44,786 bases of DNA, taken from contig CAZDSS010000009.1 in the NCBI GenBank assembly GCA_964508185.1, positions 1 through 44,786 of the forward strand, written 5' to 3'. This stretch comes from CAZDSS01 sp964508185. Its GTDB lineage: Bacteria; Pseudomonadota; Alphaproteobacteria; Sphingomonadales; Govanellaceae. Below the pieces are notes generated by a model. The model made no database searches, was not told the origin of the DNA, and worked only from the letters and a program-made list of their open reading frames with translations. A program made the translations under genes and the position numbers. Numbering within the stretch: the first letter of the stretch is position 1; every line of letters begins with the position of its first letter. Shown piece after piece: positions 1 to 10,832 of this stretch.

Positions 1-104
1 ACGCTGGTCAATGGGCGCCGCTCCTGCTCGAACACCTCATAGAGACGCACCAGCCGGCGCAATGATCGCGCGTCCGATCCCCCCGAAACATCCTCTGATG
101 ACAT
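1..104 (-). CDS. N-terminus of an IclR-like transcriptional regulator (truncated by window edge)
   Basis: Reading the minus strand from an ATG at 104 gives 34 codons that run off the left edge without a stop. The peptide begins MSSEDVSGGSDARS and continues LRRLVRLYEVFEQERRPLTS. The second part looks like the first helix and turn of an IclR-type winged-helix domain, where a conserved hydrophobic helix is followed by a short basic turn and 'PLT/S'. An AGGA lies about 8 bases upstream of the ATG as a possible ribosome binding site. The gene diverges from the TonB receptor operon that starts at 220, the usual layout for a local regulator of a catabolic operon. With only 34 residues visible the IclR assignment is tentative; a MarR or other winged-helix protein is possible. 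Confidence 0.5.
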   Translation of the reverse strand, partial: MSSEDVSGGSDARSLRRLVRLYEVFEQERRPLTS

Positions 105-219
105 GCCAAAATCCTGATATATGGATAATAACGACAAATATAAGGAAATCTTTGACAACTGTACAGAGGAATGGGAACGTCGCCATTACCGTAACGGGTC
201 ACAAAGGGAGGTAACAAAG
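105..219. promoter_or_regulatory. Divergent intergenic region between IclR-like gene and TonB receptor operon
   Basis: This 115-bp stretch is much more AT-rich than its surroundings. It carries TTGACA at 152-157, a possible -35 element for the rightward operon, though no good -10 lies 16-18 bases downstream. A strong ribosome binding site AGGGAGG (205-211) lies 8 bases before the ATG at 220. The AT-rich block 115-145, with GATATAT and AATATAAGG, could hold a -10 for either gene or the regulator's site. No clear dyad is visible. Confidence 0.4.
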
Positions 220-2406
<2,187 letters not shown>

Positions 2407-2480
2407 TGCCACTCAGGGGAGATGCGGCATCAGCCGCGTCTCCCATTCTTTCTCCTTGCATGTGAAGGGAAGGCGTCGTC

Positions 2481-3821
2481 ATGGCCGAACCATCTGCAGG
2501 AAATGCCGCGCCGGCCGCGACAGGCGGCATCTCGCCGGCCCGCGCCTGGTATGGCGTCTTCATCCTGGTGCTCGCCTATACGGCGTCCTTCATCGACCGC
2601 ACCATCTTGTCCCTGCTGGTGCAGCCCATCCAGCAGGATCTCGATCTGAACGATACCGAAATCAGCCTGCTCCACGGCTTCGCCTTCGCGATCTTCTACA
2701 CGCTCCTCGGCATCCCCATCGCGCGTCTTGCGGACCGCATGTCGCGCCGCCGCATCATCGCGATCGGGATCACGGTGTGGAGCCTGATGACCGCGACCTG
2801 CGGGCTTGCGAGCCGGTTCTGGCATCTGTTCCTGTCCCGGGTCGGCGTGGGGGTGGGGGAGGCGGCCTTGTCGCCTGCCGCCTATTCCATGATCGCCGAC
2901 ATGTTCCCCAGGGAGCAGCACGGCCGGGCGCTCGGCGTCTATTCCACGGGGCTTTACATCGGATCGGGCCTTGCCTTCATCATCGGCGGCGCGGTGATCG
3001 ATCTCGTCGCGGGCCTGTCCATCGACCGGCTCCCCGTGGTCGGCGCGGTCAGCGACTGGCAGATGATCTTCTTCCTCGTGGGTCTGCCGGGCGTCTTCAT
3101 CGCGCTATTGATGCTGACGGTGCGCGAGCCGGCCCGGAAAGGGACGATGCAGGCAACGGCCGCGCCCTTCGGCGAGGTGCTGCGCTTCTGGGGGCGGAAC
3201 TGGAAGAGCTTCGGCTCCCATTTCGTGGGCTTTTCCATGACCGGGCTCGTCTTCAACGGCCTTCTCGCCTGGACGCCCATGCTGTTCATCCGCAAGCACG
3301 GATACAGCCCGGCGGAAGTGGGGCAGGCGCTGGGGGTATCCATCCTGATCTTCGGCACCCTCGGCATCATTGCGGGCGGCATGTTCGCCGACTGGTGGGT
3401 GAAGCGCGGCCGTCTCGAAGGGCCCATGCGCGCGGGCTTCGTCGGCGCGCTGATGGTGACCCCCCTGGCGATCGCGGCGCCGCTCGTGACGTCGGACGCA
3501 ACCGCCATCGCGCTTTTCAGCCTGTTCTTCTTCTTCGCGAGCTTCCCGTATGGCGCTGCGGCCGCGGCCTTGCAGGCGATCACGCCGAACCCCATGCGGG
3601 CGCAGATTTCGGCCCTGTTCCTTTTCATCCTCAACATGCTCGGGATCGGCATCGGCCCCACGGTCGTTGCCGTCTTCACCGACTATGTGTTCGGCGATCC
3701 GCTCGCCATCCATCAATCCATGGCGACCGTCGCCGCCATTTTCGGGCCCCTGGGCTTCATCGTCCTCTATCTCGGCTTCAAGCCGTTCGCGGCCAGCGCG
3801 GCGCGCGCCGACCGCTTCTAG
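2481..3821 (+). CDS. MFS transporter, Spinster-like
   Basis: A 446-residue inner-membrane transporter with about 12 hydrophobic segments. The first helix region contains YTASFIDRTILSLLVQPI and is followed by the loop-2 motif GIPIARLADRMSRR. The segment GVGVGEAALSPAAYSMIADM is typical of the Spinster-type subgroup common in alphaproteobacterial catabolic clusters. The ATG at 2481 follows the purine-rich AAGGGAAGG. It lies 74 bp after the TonB receptor and 16 bp before the amidohydrolase, so it is presumably co-transcribed. A likely role is moving the receptor's substrate from periplasm to cytoplasm; export of a product is possible. Family assignment is firm, substrate unknown. Confidence 0.92.
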   Translation: MAEPSAGNAAPAATGGISPARAWYGVFILVLAYTASFIDRTILSLLVQPIQQDLDLNDTEISLLHGFAFAIFYTLLGIPIARLADRMSRRRIIAIGITVWSLMTATCGLASRFWHLFLSRVGVGVGEAALSPAAYSMIADMFPREQHGRALGVYSTGLYIGSGLAFIIGGAVIDLVAGLSIDRLPVVGAVSDWQMIFFLVGLPGVFIALLMLTVREPARKGTMQATAAPFGEVLRFWGRNWKSFGSHFVGFSMTGLVFNGLLAWTPMLFIRKHGYSPAEVGQALGVSILIFGTLGIIAGGMFADWWVKRGRLEGPMRAGFVGALMVTPLAIAAPLVTSDATAIALFSLFFFFASFPYGAAAAALQAITPNPMRAQISALFLFILNMLGIGIGPTVVAVFTDYVFGDPLAIHQSMATVAAIFGPLGFIVLYLGFKPFAASAARADRF

Positions 3822-3837
3822 ACCGGAGTATCGTCAC

Positions 3838-4713
3838 ATGGTCAAGGCCATCGACATCGTCGTCAATCCCTTCACCCCGCTCGAGGTCGCCAACAACCAG
3901 ACGGGGTTCGACGAGAACTTCATGGAACAGGTGCGCATGCCGCAGGACATGCGCGGCGGCGTCACCATCGAAGACTACATCGCCAAGATGGATCGCGCGG
4001 GCATCGATCACTCGCTGCTCATCGCCGTCCGCGCCGGCGACCGCCGCATGAAGGGCTCGTTCGAAATTCCGTACGAACAGGTGGCGGCCTATTGCAACGC
4101 TCACCCCACGCGCTTCTCGGGCCTCGCCGGGATCGATCCCTTCCGCGGCATGGAGGGCCTGCGCGACCTTGAATATGCGGTGAAGGAGCTGGGCTTCGTC
4201 GGCGCGCACCTTTACCCGCACTGGTTCCGCCTGCCGCCGGACGCCGCGCAGTACTATCCCTATTACGCCAAGTGCTGCGAGCTCGACATCCCGATCATGA
4301 TGCAGGTGGGGCAGAACCTCATCTACCAGAAGGACGTGCGCCTGCCGAGCGTCGCGCGGCCCATCCTCCTCGACCAGATCGCCATCGATTTCCCCGAGCT
4401 CAAGCTCCTCGGCATCCATATCGGCGTGCCCTGGACCGACGAGATGATCGCCATGGCCTGGAAGCACGAGAACGTCTATATCGGCATCGACGCCTACGCG
4501 CCGAAGCATCTGCCGCAGTCGCTCCTCCACTACATGAACACCTATGGCAGCCACAAGGTGATGTTCGGCACCGACTGGCCGGTGATCGATCCCGAGCGCG
4601 CCGTCCGGGAGATGGAGGCGCACAATCTGCGGCCCCAGTCCTACGCCCGGGTGATGCGCGAGAACGCCCTGTCCGTGTTCAGGATCGCCGGGCGCATGGG
4701 GCTTGAGGGCTGA
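3838..4713 (+). CDS. Amidohydrolase-family (PF04909-like) TIM-barrel protein with an unusual N-terminus
   Basis: A 291-residue protein of the amidohydrolase-2 family, whose members hydrolyse or decarboxylate ring acids and lactones with one divalent metal. Family features visible are GAHLYPH (His124, His128), LLGIHIGVPW (His194) and FGTDWP (Asp246), the usual positions of later metal or acid residues. The N-terminal strand, where most members carry a His-x-His or Glu-x-His metal pair, reads IDIVVNPFTP with no histidine. The start is the ATG at 3838, 16 bp after the MFS stop; the frame is open upstream but that part overlaps the MFS gene. It is followed 11 bp later by the double hydrolase. A ring-cleavage, hydrolysis or decarboxylation step on the imported compound is plausible. 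The missing metal pair leaves the chemistry open. Confidence 0.85.
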   Translation: MVKAIDIVVNPFTPLEVANNQTGFDENFMEQVRMPQDMRGGVTIEDYIAKMDRAGIDHSLLIAVRAGDRRMKGSFEIPYEQVAAYCNAHPTRFSGLAGIDPFRGMEGLRDLEYAVKELGFVGAHLYPHWFRLPPDAAQYYPYYAKCCELDIPIMMQVGQNLIYQKDVRLPSVARPILLDQIAIDFPELKLLGIHIGVPWTDEMIAMAWKHENVYIGIDAYAPKHLPQSLLHYMNTYGSHKVMFGTDWPVIDPERAVREMEAHNLRPQSYARVMRENALSVFRIAGRMGLEG

Positions 4714-4724
4714 GGGCCACGGCC

Positions 4725-6293
4725 ATGCTCACGCCGCGTTACGGCGACGCCGCTGTTGCTTGCGGCTTTGTGGATCTGCCCCACGGGCAGGTCCATTACC
4801 GCATGCGTGGCGAAGGCCCGCCCCTTCTCGCGCTGCATGAATCGCCGCGGTCGTCCATCTCCCTGCTGCCGCTCCTCGAAGGGCTCGCCGCGCATTTCAC
4901 GGTGATCGCCATCGATACCCCGGGCTACGGCTTTTCCGATCCGCTGCCGGGGGATGCGCCGGAGATGGCGGATTACGTTGCGGCGGTGGACGCCGTGCGC
5001 CGGGCATTGGGCATCGCGCGCATGGGCCTTTACGGCACCCATACGGGGGCTGCCATCGCCGCAGCTTATGCGAAGGACCATCCGGCCAACGTCGCGGCGC
5101 TCGTCCTCGACGGCTACGGCGTGTTCACGCCCGCCGAGCGGGAAAGCTTCATCAACCGGTATCTTGCGCCCTTCGCGCCCGCATGGGACGGTGGCCACGT
5201 GATGCAGCTCTGGTCGCGCATCAAGGACCTTTACATGTGGTTCCCATGGTACGACCGCGCGCCCGGGCGGCGGCTTGCCATCGACCCGCCGGGGATCGAC
5301 GCCCATCACCTGACGGCCATCGGCTTCCTTCAGGCGGGGGCGGGATACCACCGCGCCTATCGCCGCGCCGCCGAGCATCCGGCGCAGGATACGCTTGCCG
5401 CCGTCGAAGCGGCGGGCGTGCCGGCGACCGTGATGGCGCGGGAGGACGACCTGCTGCATCCCCATCTCGACCGCATCCGGGCGCGACACAAGGTCTCCGT
5501 CCCCATCTGTCAGGCGGCCTGGCTCGGCGCGCTGCGTACGGCGTTGCAGCCGGCATCCAGCCTGCCGCCATACCGGCATGGGGCCGCGGCGGCGGGCCGC
5601 CGCCGGCTCGCGCGGATCGGCGGCGGATTCCTGCACTGGCGAGAGACGGGGAGGGCGGACGCCCCGGTGCTGCTCCTGCTTCACGACCTGCCGCAATGCG
5701 GCGCGGAACTGTTGAATGCTGTTGAAGCGGCGGGGCTGGACGCGCATTTCCGCGTCGTGATGCCCGATCTTCCGGGCTGTGGCCAGTCGGACCCGCTTGA
5801 GGGCAAGCCCTCCGTCACCCGTCTGGCCGCCGTCCTGCAGGGGCTGCCGTGTCCTGCCGCCATCGTCGGGGTCGGCGCGTCGGCGGTGCTGGCGTCGGCG
5901 CTCGGCGAATATCTCGGCGCGCCTGCCTTCGGCCTCCATGCCCCGGGCTGGGCGATCGCCGGGCCCGCGCCGCGGCACAATCCGCTGCCCGCCTTCACGC
6001 CCGCGCTCGACGGGGCGTATCTGACGGCGGCGTGGTTCCGCCTGCGCGACATGGTCTTCTACGATGCGGCGGGCGTCCGCACGGATATGTCCGATATCGA
6101 CGCCGACGCGCTCCATGCCCGCTTCCGCGCCTTCTGTCTTGGCCCCGACTGCCGCCAGTGGATGGAGCTTGCGCTGGACCTTGCGCGCACCGGCCGCTTC
6201 GTGCAGCGGAATCTTGCCGAATTGGACGCCGCAGCCATTCTTGAAACATGCCGCAGAGCACCAGGATTGATCGGATCTCATGACCAAGTTTGA
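4725..6293 (+). CDS. Tandem double alpha/beta-hydrolase-fold protein lacking canonical nucleophiles
   Basis: A 522-residue protein made of two alpha/beta-hydrolase-fold halves (about 1-275 and 295-522). Half 1 has an oxyanion-type LLALHES (His38), DTPGYGFSDPLPG, and a nucleophile elbow GTHTG (104-108) with His where Ser, Asp or Cys is expected. Half 2 has LLLLHDLP, DLPGCGQSDPLEG, and an elbow GVGAS (382-386) with Gly at the nucleophile position. The halves share further segments (LWSRIKDLYMWFPWYD against AAWFRLRDMVFYDAAG), so an internal duplication is likely. The gene starts 11 bp after the amidohydrolase and overlaps the acyl-CoA ligase by 14 bp, so it is translated within the operon. It may be a non-hydrolytic member such as a lyase or binding protein, or an inactive partner. 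The fold is clear, the activity unknown. Confidence 0.85.
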   Translation: MLTPRYGDAAVACGFVDLPHGQVHYRMRGEGPPLLALHESPRSSISLLPLLEGLAAHFTVIAIDTPGYGFSDPLPGDAPEMADYVAAVDAVRRALGIARMGLYGTHTGAAIAAAYAKDHPANVAALVLDGYGVFTPAERESFINRYLAPFAPAWDGGHVMQLWSRIKDLYMWFPWYDRAPGRRLAIDPPGIDAHHLTAIGFLQAGAGYHRAYRRAAEHPAQDTLAAVEAAGVPATVMAREDDLLHPHLDRIRARHKVSVPICQAAWLGALRTALQPASSLPPYRHGAAAAGRRRLARIGGGFLHWRETGRADAPVLLLLHDLPQCGAELLNAVEAAGLDAHFRVVMPDLPGCGQSDPLEGKPSVTRLAAVLQGLPCPAAIVGVGASAVLASALGEYLGAPAFGLHAPGWAIAGPAPRHNPLPAFTPALDGAYLTAAWFRLRDMVFYDAAGVRTDMSDIDADALHARFRAFCLGPDCRQWMELALDLARTGRFVQRNLAELDAAAILETCRRAPGLIGSHDQV

Positions 6294-7848
6294 CACCGCC
6301 CCGGATCTTCCCGCCGGCTTTTCCCACCTGACCATCACCTCGGGCATCCGCGCCGCCGCCATGCGCGCGCCGGGCAAGGTGGCGCTAAGGTTCGAGGGGC
6401 GCAGCATCACCTATGGCCGCTTCATCGAGCGACTGAACCGCATCGTCAATCTGGTGCGCGACGGCTTCGGACTTGCGGTCGGCGACCACGCCATGCTGAT
6501 CGCCCACAATTCCATCGAGTTCCTGGAGCTGATCTGCGGCCTGCCGGATGCGGGCCTTGTGGTCGCAACCCCAAATCCGCGCCTGTCGGAGCGCGAGATC
6601 GCCCTGATCGTCGCCGACAGCAACCCGAAGCTGATCTTCGTCGATGCGGCGTCCGAGAAGCTTCTCGCCGCCGCCGATCTTGCGGGCCGACATGTGGTCG
6701 TCATCGGCAGGGAATACGAGGATCTGCTCGCCCGAAGCAGCGACCGCGACAGACGCGTTCCGGTCGCCGAATGGACGCCCTTTTCCATTCCCTATACCTC
6801 CGGCACCACGGGCATGCCGAAGGGCGTCCTGCTGCCGCACCGCTCGCGCACCATGACCTTCTTCGCCATGGCGTCGGAATACGGCTGTTACGGGCCAGAC
6901 GATCATTTCCTTGCGATCGCGCCCTTCTGCCACGGGGCGGGGCTCGCCTTTGCGCTCGGCTCCCTCTTCTTCGGCGGCACCTGCACCATCATGGGCAAGT
7001 TCGATCCCGAGGAGACGATCCGTCTTCTGAACACGGGCGAGATCACCGGCACCTTCATGGTGCCGACCCATTTCCACAAGATCTTCGAGCTGCCCGCGGA
7101 TGTGCTTGCCCGCAACCGGGGCGGGCACAGATTGCGGTCGATCATTTCGAACGCCGCGCCGCTGCCGCAGGCGACCAAGGTGAAGATCATCGACCATTGG
7201 GGCGAGGGCCTGCTGCACGAGACCTACGGCGCCACCGAAAGCGGGATCGTCACCAACCTTCGCCCCCAGGACCAGCTGCGCAAGCAGCATTGCGTCGGAA
7301 CGCCCTTCCCCTGCACCGAGATCGAGCTGCGGGACGAGAACGGCAACCCGGTGCCGACGGGGGAGGTGGGCGAACTGTTCAGCCGCTCGCCCTATCTCTT
7401 CAACGGCTATCTCAACCGCGATGATGAAACCCGCGAGGTGATCCGCGACGGCTGGGTCTCCGTCGGCGACATGGCGCGCAAGGACGAGGAAGGCTACTAC
7501 TACATCGTCGACCGCAAGAAGGACATGGTGATCGCGGGCGGTCTCAACATCTATCCGCGCGAGGTCGAAAACGTGATCGGCCAGGAGCCCGGCGTGGCGG
7601 AGGTATCGGTCGTCGGCAAGCCTGATCCGCAATGGGGCGAAAGCCTCGTCGCCTTCGTGGTGGCCGACCCCGCCCGTCCCGCGCCCACGGCGGATGACGT
7701 CATCGCCGCCTGCAAGCGGGACCTTGCGGGCTACAAGGTGCCGCGCGCGGTGCATTTCATCCCTGAACTCCCGCGCAATGCCGGCGGCAAGATCCTGAAG
7801 CGCGAATTGCGCGATCTCGCGGTGCGGATCGAGGGGGGCGCGGACTGA
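6280..7848 (+). CDS. AMP-forming acyl-CoA synthetase / ligase
   Basis: A 522-residue member of the class I adenylate-forming family, which activates a carboxylic acid as acyl-AMP and then acyl-CoA. Motifs in order are the phosphate loop YTSGTTGMPKG (172-182), HETYGATESG (A5 region), GWVSVGDMARKDEEGYYYIV with DRKKDMVIAGGLNIYPREVE (A7-A8 hinge), and NAGGKILKREL with the catalytic A10 lysine near the C-terminus. Length is normal for the family. The ATG overlaps the end of the upstream hydrolase by 14 bp, which suggests translational coupling. As last gene of the TonB receptor-MFS-hydrolase operon it probably activates the acid released from the imported substrate. The acid is not predictable; aromatic or medium-chain acids are typical. 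Confidence 0.93.
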   Translation: MTKFDTAPDLPAGFSHLTITSGIRAAAMRAPGKVALRFEGRSITYGRFIERLNRIVNLVRDGFGLAVGDHAMLIAHNSIEFLELICGLPDAGLVVATPNPRLSEREIALIVADSNPKLIFVDAASEKLLAAADLAGRHVVVIGREYEDLLARSSDRDRRVPVAEWTPFSIPYTSGTTGMPKGVLLPHRSRTMTFFAMASEYGCYGPDDHFLAIAPFCHGAGLAFALGSLFFGGTCTIMGKFDPEETIRLLNTGEITGTFMVPTHFHKIFELPADVLARNRGGHRLRSIISNAAPLPQATKVKIIDHWGEGLLHETYGATESGIVTNLRPQDQLRKQHCVGTPFPCTEIELRDENGNPVPTGEVGELFSRSPYLFNGYLNRDDETREVIRDGWVSVGDMARKDEEGYYYIVDRKKDMVIAGGLNIYPREVENVIGQEPGVAEVSVVGKPDPQWGESLVAFVVADPARPAPTADDVIAACKRDLAGYKVPRAVHFIPELPRNAGGKILKRELRDLAVRIEGGAD

Positions 7849-7860
7849 TCGCCGCGCCCC
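7835..7860. terminator. GC-rich hairpin between convergent ligase and lrp-type genes
   Basis: GGGGCGCGG (7835-7843) and CCGCGCCCC (7852-7860) form a perfect 9-bp stem with an 8-base loop. It overlaps the ligase stop codon and lies just before the end of the convergent Lrp-type gene. There is no T-tract, so intrinsic termination is possible but not certain. Confidence 0.5.
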
Positions 7861-7867
7861 TCGCGAT

Positions 7868-8338
7868 CTACTCCACGGGCAGCGCCGTCGTGTAGCTGAT
7901 CTGCTTCAGGGCGAAGCTCGAGCGGATGCTGGTGACGCCCGGGATGCGCGTCAGGAACGATTTCAGGAAATGCTCGTAGGCCGCAAGGTCCGGCACCACC
8001 ACGCGCAGGTGATAGTCGGCGTCGCCGGTCATCAGATAGCATTCCATGATCTCGGGGCTTTCCCGCACCGCGCTTTCGAAGCGGTCGAGATATTCTTCCG
8101 TCTGCCGCTCCAGACTTACCCGCACGAAGACGTTCATGTTGATGCCGAGCGCCGCCGGATCCACAAGCGCGACGTAGCCCTGAATCGCGCCCTGCTCCTC
8201 CAGCATTCGCACCCGGCGGAGGCAGGGGGAGGGGGAGAGGCCCACCCGTTCGGCCAGCTCCACATTGGTCAGGCGGCCGTTCCGCTGCAGTTCGGCGATG
8301 ATACGGCGATCTATCGCATCAAGTTCGTATTTTGGCAT
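7868..8338 (-). CDS. Lrp/AsnC-family transcriptional regulator
   Basis: A 156-residue regulator with the normal Lrp/AsnC layout. An N-terminal helix-turn-helix (about 1-60: YELDAIDRRIIAELQRNGRL, ERVGLSPSPCLRRVRMLEE) is followed by an effector-binding RAM domain with the gated GDADYHLRVVV segment. The frame is open further upstream, but the ATG at 8338 gives the standard family N-terminus. It diverges from the E1-E2 genes starting at 8464. Lrp-type regulators divergent from 2-oxoacid dehydrogenase genes are known in Pseudomonas (BkdR with bkd, MdeR with mdeAB), where an amino acid or oxoacid is the signal. Local control of the E1-E2 operon is therefore the likely role; the effector is unknown. 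Confidence 0.92.
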   Translation of the reverse strand: MPKYELDAIDRRIIAELQRNGRLTNVELAERVGLSPSPCLRRVRMLEEQGAIQGYVALVDPAALGINMNVFVRVSLERQTEEYLDRFESAVRESPEIMECYLMTGDADYHLRVVVPDLAAYEHFLKSFLTRIPGVTSIRSSFALKQISYTTALPVE

Positions 8339-8463
8339 GAAATGCTCAGACGTGGCTCGTGCTTGTCCATAAATTGCAAGTTTATAGAAAGACGCCGCGG
8401 CCTTCGCAATCACATACTGTGCAAAGCGGGGTACACTTCGCCTTGAATCGAGGAGTACCTTTC
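8339..8463. promoter_or_regulatory. Divergent control region of lrp-type gene and E1-E2 operon
   Basis: This 125-bp region separates the divergent start codons. An imperfect inverted repeat, TTCGCA (8403-8408) and TGCAAA (8420-8425) around an 11-base spacer, could be an Lrp-family site. TACACT at 8441-8446 is a -10-like element for the rightward operon, without a good -35, as expected for an activated promoter. GAGGAG (8450-8455) is the ribosome binding site for the ATG at 8464. The AT-rich AAATTGCAAGTTTATAG (8373-8389) may belong to the leftward promoter. None of these has been shown experimentally. Confidence 0.35.
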
Positions 8464-10821
8464 ATGACCAGAACCCAGCCCAAGGCTCATGAGGCGCCCG
8501 TCATGGACGCCGCCTATCTCGAACGTCTCAAGCTGCTGGACCGCAAGGTGCAATGGCTGTCCGCATGGATGATCCATCATGCGAACCATGTGCGCCCGAG
8601 CCGGGACAAGCTGAAGGTCGGCGGCCATCAGGCATCGAGCGCGTCCCTCGCGCAGGTGATGTCCGCCCTCTATTTCAGCGTGCTGAAACCTGAGGACCGG
8701 GTGGCGGTGAAGCCCCATGCGAGCCCCGTATTCCATGCGATCCAGTATCTCCTCGGCAACCAGACCCGCGACCAGCTGGAGAATTTCCGCTCGCTCCATG
8801 GCGCGCAGTCCTATCCTTCGCGCACCAAGGACAAGGACGACGTGGATTTTTCCACGGGCTCCGTCGGTCTCGGCGTGGGCGTCACCCTCTTTGCGTCCAT
8901 CGTTCAGGACTACCTCGCCGCCAAGGGCTGGCTGAAGGGCGAGCCGGGGCGCATGATCGCGCTTCTGGGGGATGCCGAGCTGGACGAGGGCAATATCTAC
9001 GAAGCCCTCATTGAGGGCGTGAAGCATGACGTGCGCAACTGCTGGTGGATCGTGGACTACAACCGGCAGAGCCTGGACGCCGTCATGTCCGAGCGCATGT
9101 TCACCCGCTACAGCGAGATCTTCGATGCCGCGGGCTGGCAAGTGGAGATCCTCAAATGGGGCAAGAAGCAGCAGGCGGCCTTCGCGCTGCCGGGCGGCGA
9201 GCATTTGCGCGACTGGATCGATGCCTGCCCCAACCAGCTCTATTCTGCGCTCACCTACAAGGGCGGGGCCGCCTGGCGCGAGCGCCTGATGCGCGACATC
9301 GGCGACAAGCGCGGGGTGAAGGCGCTGCTCGACCGGTATGACGACGCCGCGCTTCACGATCTCATGACCAATCTGGCGGGCCATGACATCGAATTGCTGC
9401 TCGAGACCTTCCACGGCGTCGCGGACGACCGGCCGCGCTGCTTCATCGTCTATACGGTGAAGGGCTACGGCCTTCCCTTCGCGGGCCACAAGGACAACCA
9501 CGCGGGTCTCATGAACCCGAAGCAGATGGACGAGTTCCGCGCCGCCATGCGCATCCCGGAAGGGGCGGAGTGGGAGCCCTTCGCCGGCATGGAGGAGCGC
9601 GCCGCCGAGCTCGAGGCCTTCCTCGATCAGGTGCCGTTCGCGGCCAGACGCAACCGCCGCCACGACGCGCCGGTGGTGCCGACGCCGCCCACCCTTCCCG
9701 TGCCGGACGGCGACGTGCAGGCGACCCAGGTGGCGTTCGGCCGGATCATGAACGATCTCGCCCGCGGGGACACGGAGCTTGCGGCCCATATGGTCACCAC
9801 CTCGCCGGACGTCACCGTCTCCACCAATCTCGGGGCCTGGGTGAACCAGCGCGGCATCTTCGGCAGGCGTCCCGTCGAAGACATCTTCAAGGCGGAGAAC
9901 GTGGTCTCGCCCCAGCGCTGGAGCATGGCGGCGAGCGGCCAGCATGTGGAGCTGGGCATCGCCGAGAACAACCTGTTCCTGGCGCTCGCCGCCCTGGGCC
10001 TTGCGGGATCGCTGTTCGGCACAAGGCTTCTGCCGGTGGGCACGCTCTATGACCCGTTCATCGCCCGCGGGCTCGATGCCCTGAACTACGCCTGCTATCA
10101 GGATGCCCGCTTCCTCCTCGTCGGCACGCCGTCCGGGGTGACGCTTGCGCCCGAGGGGGGCGCGCATCAGTCGATCTATACGCCGCTCATCGGCATGAGC
10201 CAGCCGGGCCTCACCTATTTCGAGCCGGCATATGCGGACGAGCTTGCGGTCATCATGGCCTGGGCCTTCGACCACATGCAGCGCCCCGACGGCGGCTCGG
10301 TTTACTTGAGGCTTTCGACCCGCGCCATCCCGCAGGCGGAGCGCACGGACGGCCGCTGGCGAGAGGATCTGCTCGAAGGCGCCTACTGGCAGGTGGAGCC
10401 CGAGGAAGGGGCCGAATTCGCCCTGGCCTATGCGGGGGCGGTGGCGCCCGAGGTGCTCGATGCCTTCGCCCAGCTGCGCGAGGACATGCCGGGCGCCGGG
10501 TTGCTTGCGGTGCCGTCTGCGGCCCGTCTGCGGGCGGGGTGGCTTGACGCCCTGCGGCTGCAGCAAACGACGGGCGAACGGCGCCTGTCGCATGTGGAGC
10601 GGCTCCTTGGCCGCCTGAGCCCGCGCGCGGCACTGGTCACCGTCATCGACGGCGCGCCCGAGGCCCTGTCCTGGCTCGGGTCCGTGCGCGGCCACCGGGT
10701 GGTGCCGCTCGGGGTCACCCGCTTCGGCCAGTCGGCGGACATTCCCGATCTCTACCGCGTCTGCCGCCTCGATGCGGACGCCATTCTGGACGCCGCCGCG
10801 ACGGCGCTTCTCGAACGTTGA
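8464..10821 (+). CDS. Homodimeric-type 2-oxoacid (pyruvate/2-oxobutyrate) dehydrogenase E1
   Basis: A 785-residue thiamine-diphosphate E1 of the single-chain AceE/MdeB type, which decarboxylates a 2-oxoacid and passes the acyl group to lipoyl-E2. The N-terminal half has KVGGHQASSASLAQVMSALY, VDFSTGSVGLGVGV and the ThDP-Mg motif GDAELDEG (169-176), the counterpart of GDGEMDEP in E. coli AceE. The central region has the transketolase-type pyrimidine domain (HVELGIAENNLFLALAALGL, EGGAHQSIYTPLIG), followed by a C-terminal domain. It is about 100 residues shorter than AceE. The ATG at 8464 follows GAGGAG; upstream extension would run into the divergent regulator. Alphaproteobacteria usually use two-chain PdhAB for central pyruvate oxidation, so this copy is probably a specialised enzyme for 2-oxobutyrate or a similar acid. 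That last point is inference. Confidence 0.9.
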   Translation: MTRTQPKAHEAPVMDAAYLERLKLLDRKVQWLSAWMIHHANHVRPSRDKLKVGGHQASSASLAQVMSALYFSVLKPEDRVAVKPHASPVFHAIQYLLGNQTRDQLENFRSLHGAQSYPSRTKDKDDVDFSTGSVGLGVGVTLFASIVQDYLAAKGWLKGEPGRMIALLGDAELDEGNIYEALIEGVKHDVRNCWWIVDYNRQSLDAVMSERMFTRYSEIFDAAGWQVEILKWGKKQQAAFALPGGEHLRDWIDACPNQLYSALTYKGGAAWRERLMRDIGDKRGVKALLDRYDDAALHDLMTNLAGHDIELLLETFHGVADDRPRCFIVYTVKGYGLPFAGHKDNHAGLMNPKQMDEFRAAMRIPEGAEWEPFAGMEERAAELEAFLDQVPFAARRNRRHDAPVVPTPPTLPVPDGDVQATQVAFGRIMNDLARGDTELAAHMVTTSPDVTVSTNLGAWVNQRGIFGRRPVEDIFKAENVVSPQRWSMAASGQHVELGIAENNLFLALAALGLAGSLFGTRLLPVGTLYDPFIARGLDALNYACYQDARFLLVGTPSGVTLAPEGGAHQSIYTPLIGMSQPGLTYFEPAYADELAVIMAWAFDHMQRPDGGSVYLRLSTRAIPQAERTDGRWREDLLEGAYWQVEPEEGAEFALAYAGAVAPEVLDAFAQLREDMPGAGLLAVPSAARLRAGWLDALRLQQTTGERRLSHVERLLGRLSPRAALVTVIDGAPEALSWLGSVRGHRVVPLGVTRFGQSADIPDLYRVCRLDADAILDAAATALLER

Positions 10822-10832
10822 GACAATAGAAG

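Noticed and set aside
8359..8463. N-terminal extension of the E1 protein
   Set aside because: It lies in the divergent control region, has no family similarity, and the ATG at 8464 has a proper ribosome binding site.
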